Source: Anaeromyces robustus (Eukaryota; Neocallimastigomycota; Neocallimastigomycetes; Neocallimastigales; Neocallimastigaceae). Taken from it: a DNA stretch of 20,000 bases. This document shows, piece by piece, positions 18,703 through 20,000 of this stretch. The DNA lies in contig MCFG01000547.1 of assembly GCA_002104895.1 (NCBI GenBank), positions 1-20,000 of the forward strand. The letters are read 5' to 3'. Positions within the stretch are counted from its first letter, which is position 1. Each line of letters opens with the position of its first letter. Below the pieces are notes generated by a model, which saw only the letters and a program-made list of their open reading frames with translations, did no database searches and was not told the origin of the DNA. Made by a program: the position numbers and the translations under genes.

Positions 18703-19069
18703 TAAAAATCTCATTAAACAACATTAAACAAATAAAATAAAAATAAAGGCAAATAAAAAAAAAATATAGTATTTATTCTTTTTTCTTAAATTTTAAATAT
18801 TTTAACTTAATATGTTATTTGATTATGAAATTAATAAGAATTTCAAAATTCTTATTTTTTTTTTCTATATTTTTTCTATACTTTTTACTCAAGAACTTTA
18901 AGTATATCAATTTTGAATATTATTCGATATATATAAAATTCTTCAATTAAGGTAATATTATGGATCATACTTTTCACAGATTATTTTAAGACTTTTATAT
19001 TTTAGGATTAAATTATTTCTATGGATTATAGAATTTTGCTTTATATAATTTTATTTTTTTTTAATAATC

Positions 19070-19080
<11 letters not shown>
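18017..19080. other. AT-rich DNA downstream of the xylanase gene
   Basis: The xylanase 3' end is followed by AATAAAAA (about 18050), a possible poly(A) signal. From about 18215 to 18545, three diverged copies of a segment rich in TATAATATATATTATTT recur at about 110-bp spacing; two of them begin with a T-run plus TTTGGAAATT (18230 and 18349). A 30-base A-run lies near 18670-18699. No gene is supported. Confidence 0.5.
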
Positions 19081-19100
<20 letters not shown>

Positions 19101-19102
<2 letters not shown>

Positions 19103-19200
19103 CTGTACTTCCATTCATTTGGAATGCTCAGAAGAGGGTAAATGCCTGTCGATACATGGCGACGTTAAGGGCATTTTATGAAGTCTCCTAAATAATTGTT
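19101..19200. other. GC-richer island with a stem-loop
   Basis: Directly after a 20-base T-tract, about 100 bases have near-balanced composition, unlike the surroundings. AAATGCC (19140-19146) pairs with GGCATTT (19170-19176), and TGTCG (19147-19151) with CGACG (19160-19164), giving a two-part stem with an 8-base loop. No known RNA family is recognised. It may belong to the same inserted segment as the partial ORF at 19730. Confidence 0.45.
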
Positions 19201-19616
19201 CTTTTTTCTAATAATATGTATAAGCTGGATATGCAGGAAATGAGATATTTGTATTTTCTTTTAAATTTACCTTTCATGTATTTCTGTATATTATCACTGT
19301 ATGAATCCATTGTAATTGCGTTAATTATTGTATGAGCTTGATTCACTCAAATGCATGTGCTTATACTTTATTAGAGTTTAGAATAGTTATTTTTGAGTTC
19401 TTCACCTTTAACTTTTTTTTAATTTCATGAATTTAAGAATTTACAAGATTTCAAATATATTTACATTCGCAAAAAGAGATTTTATAACAACTATCAATAT
19501 TCTAAAAGTGTTTTTATAATAGTGTAAAGAAGATAAACAATTGTAAAATTTAAACAACAGTGAAAAATTTACATTCAGTTATTACTAGTCTACATTTTTT
19601 TTAACTCGATCTTTTT

Positions 19617-19667
<51 letters not shown>

Positions 19668-19729
19668 TTTTAGTTTTGCACTTCATTTTTCTTTTTTATT
19701 TTTTTCAATATTAAATATATATAATCACA
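19201..19729. other. Region upstream of the right-edge ORF
   Basis: Moderately AT-rich, with no gene recognised. It ends with a 30-base A-run (19622-19651), a TA microsatellite (19652-19668) and a T-rich stretch just before the ATG at 19730. It may be the promoter or 5' leader of that ORF. Confidence 0.4.
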
Positions 19730-20000
19730 ATGGTACGGAATTTATATAATAGTAACGAAAATAGTAATGTGTTTGTTCGTGGTTTCCGTTGTTATGGAAT
19801 TGATATTAATAACACTAGCATTATCTTCATCAATGGCCTTCACTCATGGACCAATGCATATATGATGGATTTTCTGGAATCGAAATTTAAGGAGTTCAAC
19901 AAGTACATTCTTTCAGTTAAACGATCTATGTGTTCTAGAGGTTGGTATTTTAGGATCAAGGTTTTATCATCTGACTTCAAATTTGATGATTTCAAAAAGA
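19730..20000 (+). CDS. Unrecognised ORF, 5' part, RRM-like; runs off the window
   Basis: An ATG at 19730 in a favourable context (ACAATGG) opens a frame that stays open for 90 codons to the window edge. The protein begins MVRNLYNSNENSNVFVRGF. At about residues 29-40 the segment TSIIFINGLHSW resembles the first strand (RNP2) of an RRM-type RNA-binding fold, followed by a predicted helix (MMDFLESKFKEF) and beta-like stretches (KYILSVKR, GWYFRIKVL). Codons use C and G in third positions (AAC, AGC, ATC, TTC, GGC, CTG) far more than the SDR or xylanase genes, suggesting a different origin. An N-terminal RRM-like domain occurs in LINE ORF1 proteins, so a retroelement protein is one option; an ordinary gene is another. 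The C-terminal part is needed to decide. Confidence 0.6.
   Translation, partial: MVRNLYNSNENSNVFVRGFRCYGIDINNTSIIFINGLHSWTNAYMMDFLESKFKEFNKYILSVKRSMCSRGWYFRIKVLSSDFKFDDFKK

Overview
The window looks like nuclear DNA of an anaerobic gut (rumen) fungus, phylum Neocallimastigomycota; genus cannot be fixed from sequence alone. The strongest evidence is the secreted family-11 xylanase at 16913-18016, which ends in two tandem CBM10-type fungal dockerins behind an (Asn-Thr-Gly-Gly)n linker, an arrangement typical of fungal cellulosome enzymes. The extremely AT-rich intergenic DNA with long homopolymer and TTTA tracts, and the intronless genes with A/T-ending codons, agree with this.

Layout. 14-2856: a 2.8-kb inverted-repeat structure. 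Its two diverged arms (about 1-590 and 2345-2856) each carry, in inward orientation, a tRNA-like segment with Pol III A and B boxes and, about 300 bp further in, a TATAAATAG box. The interior holds a GC-richer non-coding core (590-1330) and an array of about 20 copies of a G-rich CCGKAGGGTAGTCT motif (1508-2182). 2813-5737 (minus): a Ty1/copia-type retrotransposon ORF with gag, zinc knuckle, protease and integrase. It is open for about 960 codons but is cut off at the start of reverse transcriptase, exactly where the inverted-repeat arm begins. 5738-8182: AT-rich spacer with a degenerate repeat family at 6559-6835. 8183-9208 (minus): a membrane-anchored short-chain dehydrogenase/reductase. 9209-12600: spacer with two long TTTA microsatellites enclosing a decayed ankyrin-repeat gene (minus). 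12600-16900: nearly featureless AT-rich DNA with foldback hairpins, a diverged local duplication and one orphan coding-like stretch. 16913-18016 (plus): the xylanase. 18017-19729: spacer with a GC-richer stem-loop island. 19730-20000 (plus): the 5' end of an unrecognised ORF with codon use unlike its neighbours and an RRM-like look, possibly a retroelement ORF.

The genes do not form a pathway. The xylanase is a plant-cell-wall-degrading, cellulosome-type enzyme; the SDR is probably a membrane-associated NAD(P)-dependent oxidoreductase; most of the rest is mobile-element debris and gene relics. The most unusual items are the inverted-repeat structure with inward Pol III and TATA signals abutting a truncated copia ORF, the G-rich motif array inside it, and a GH11 xylanase whose conserved thumb loop is deleted.
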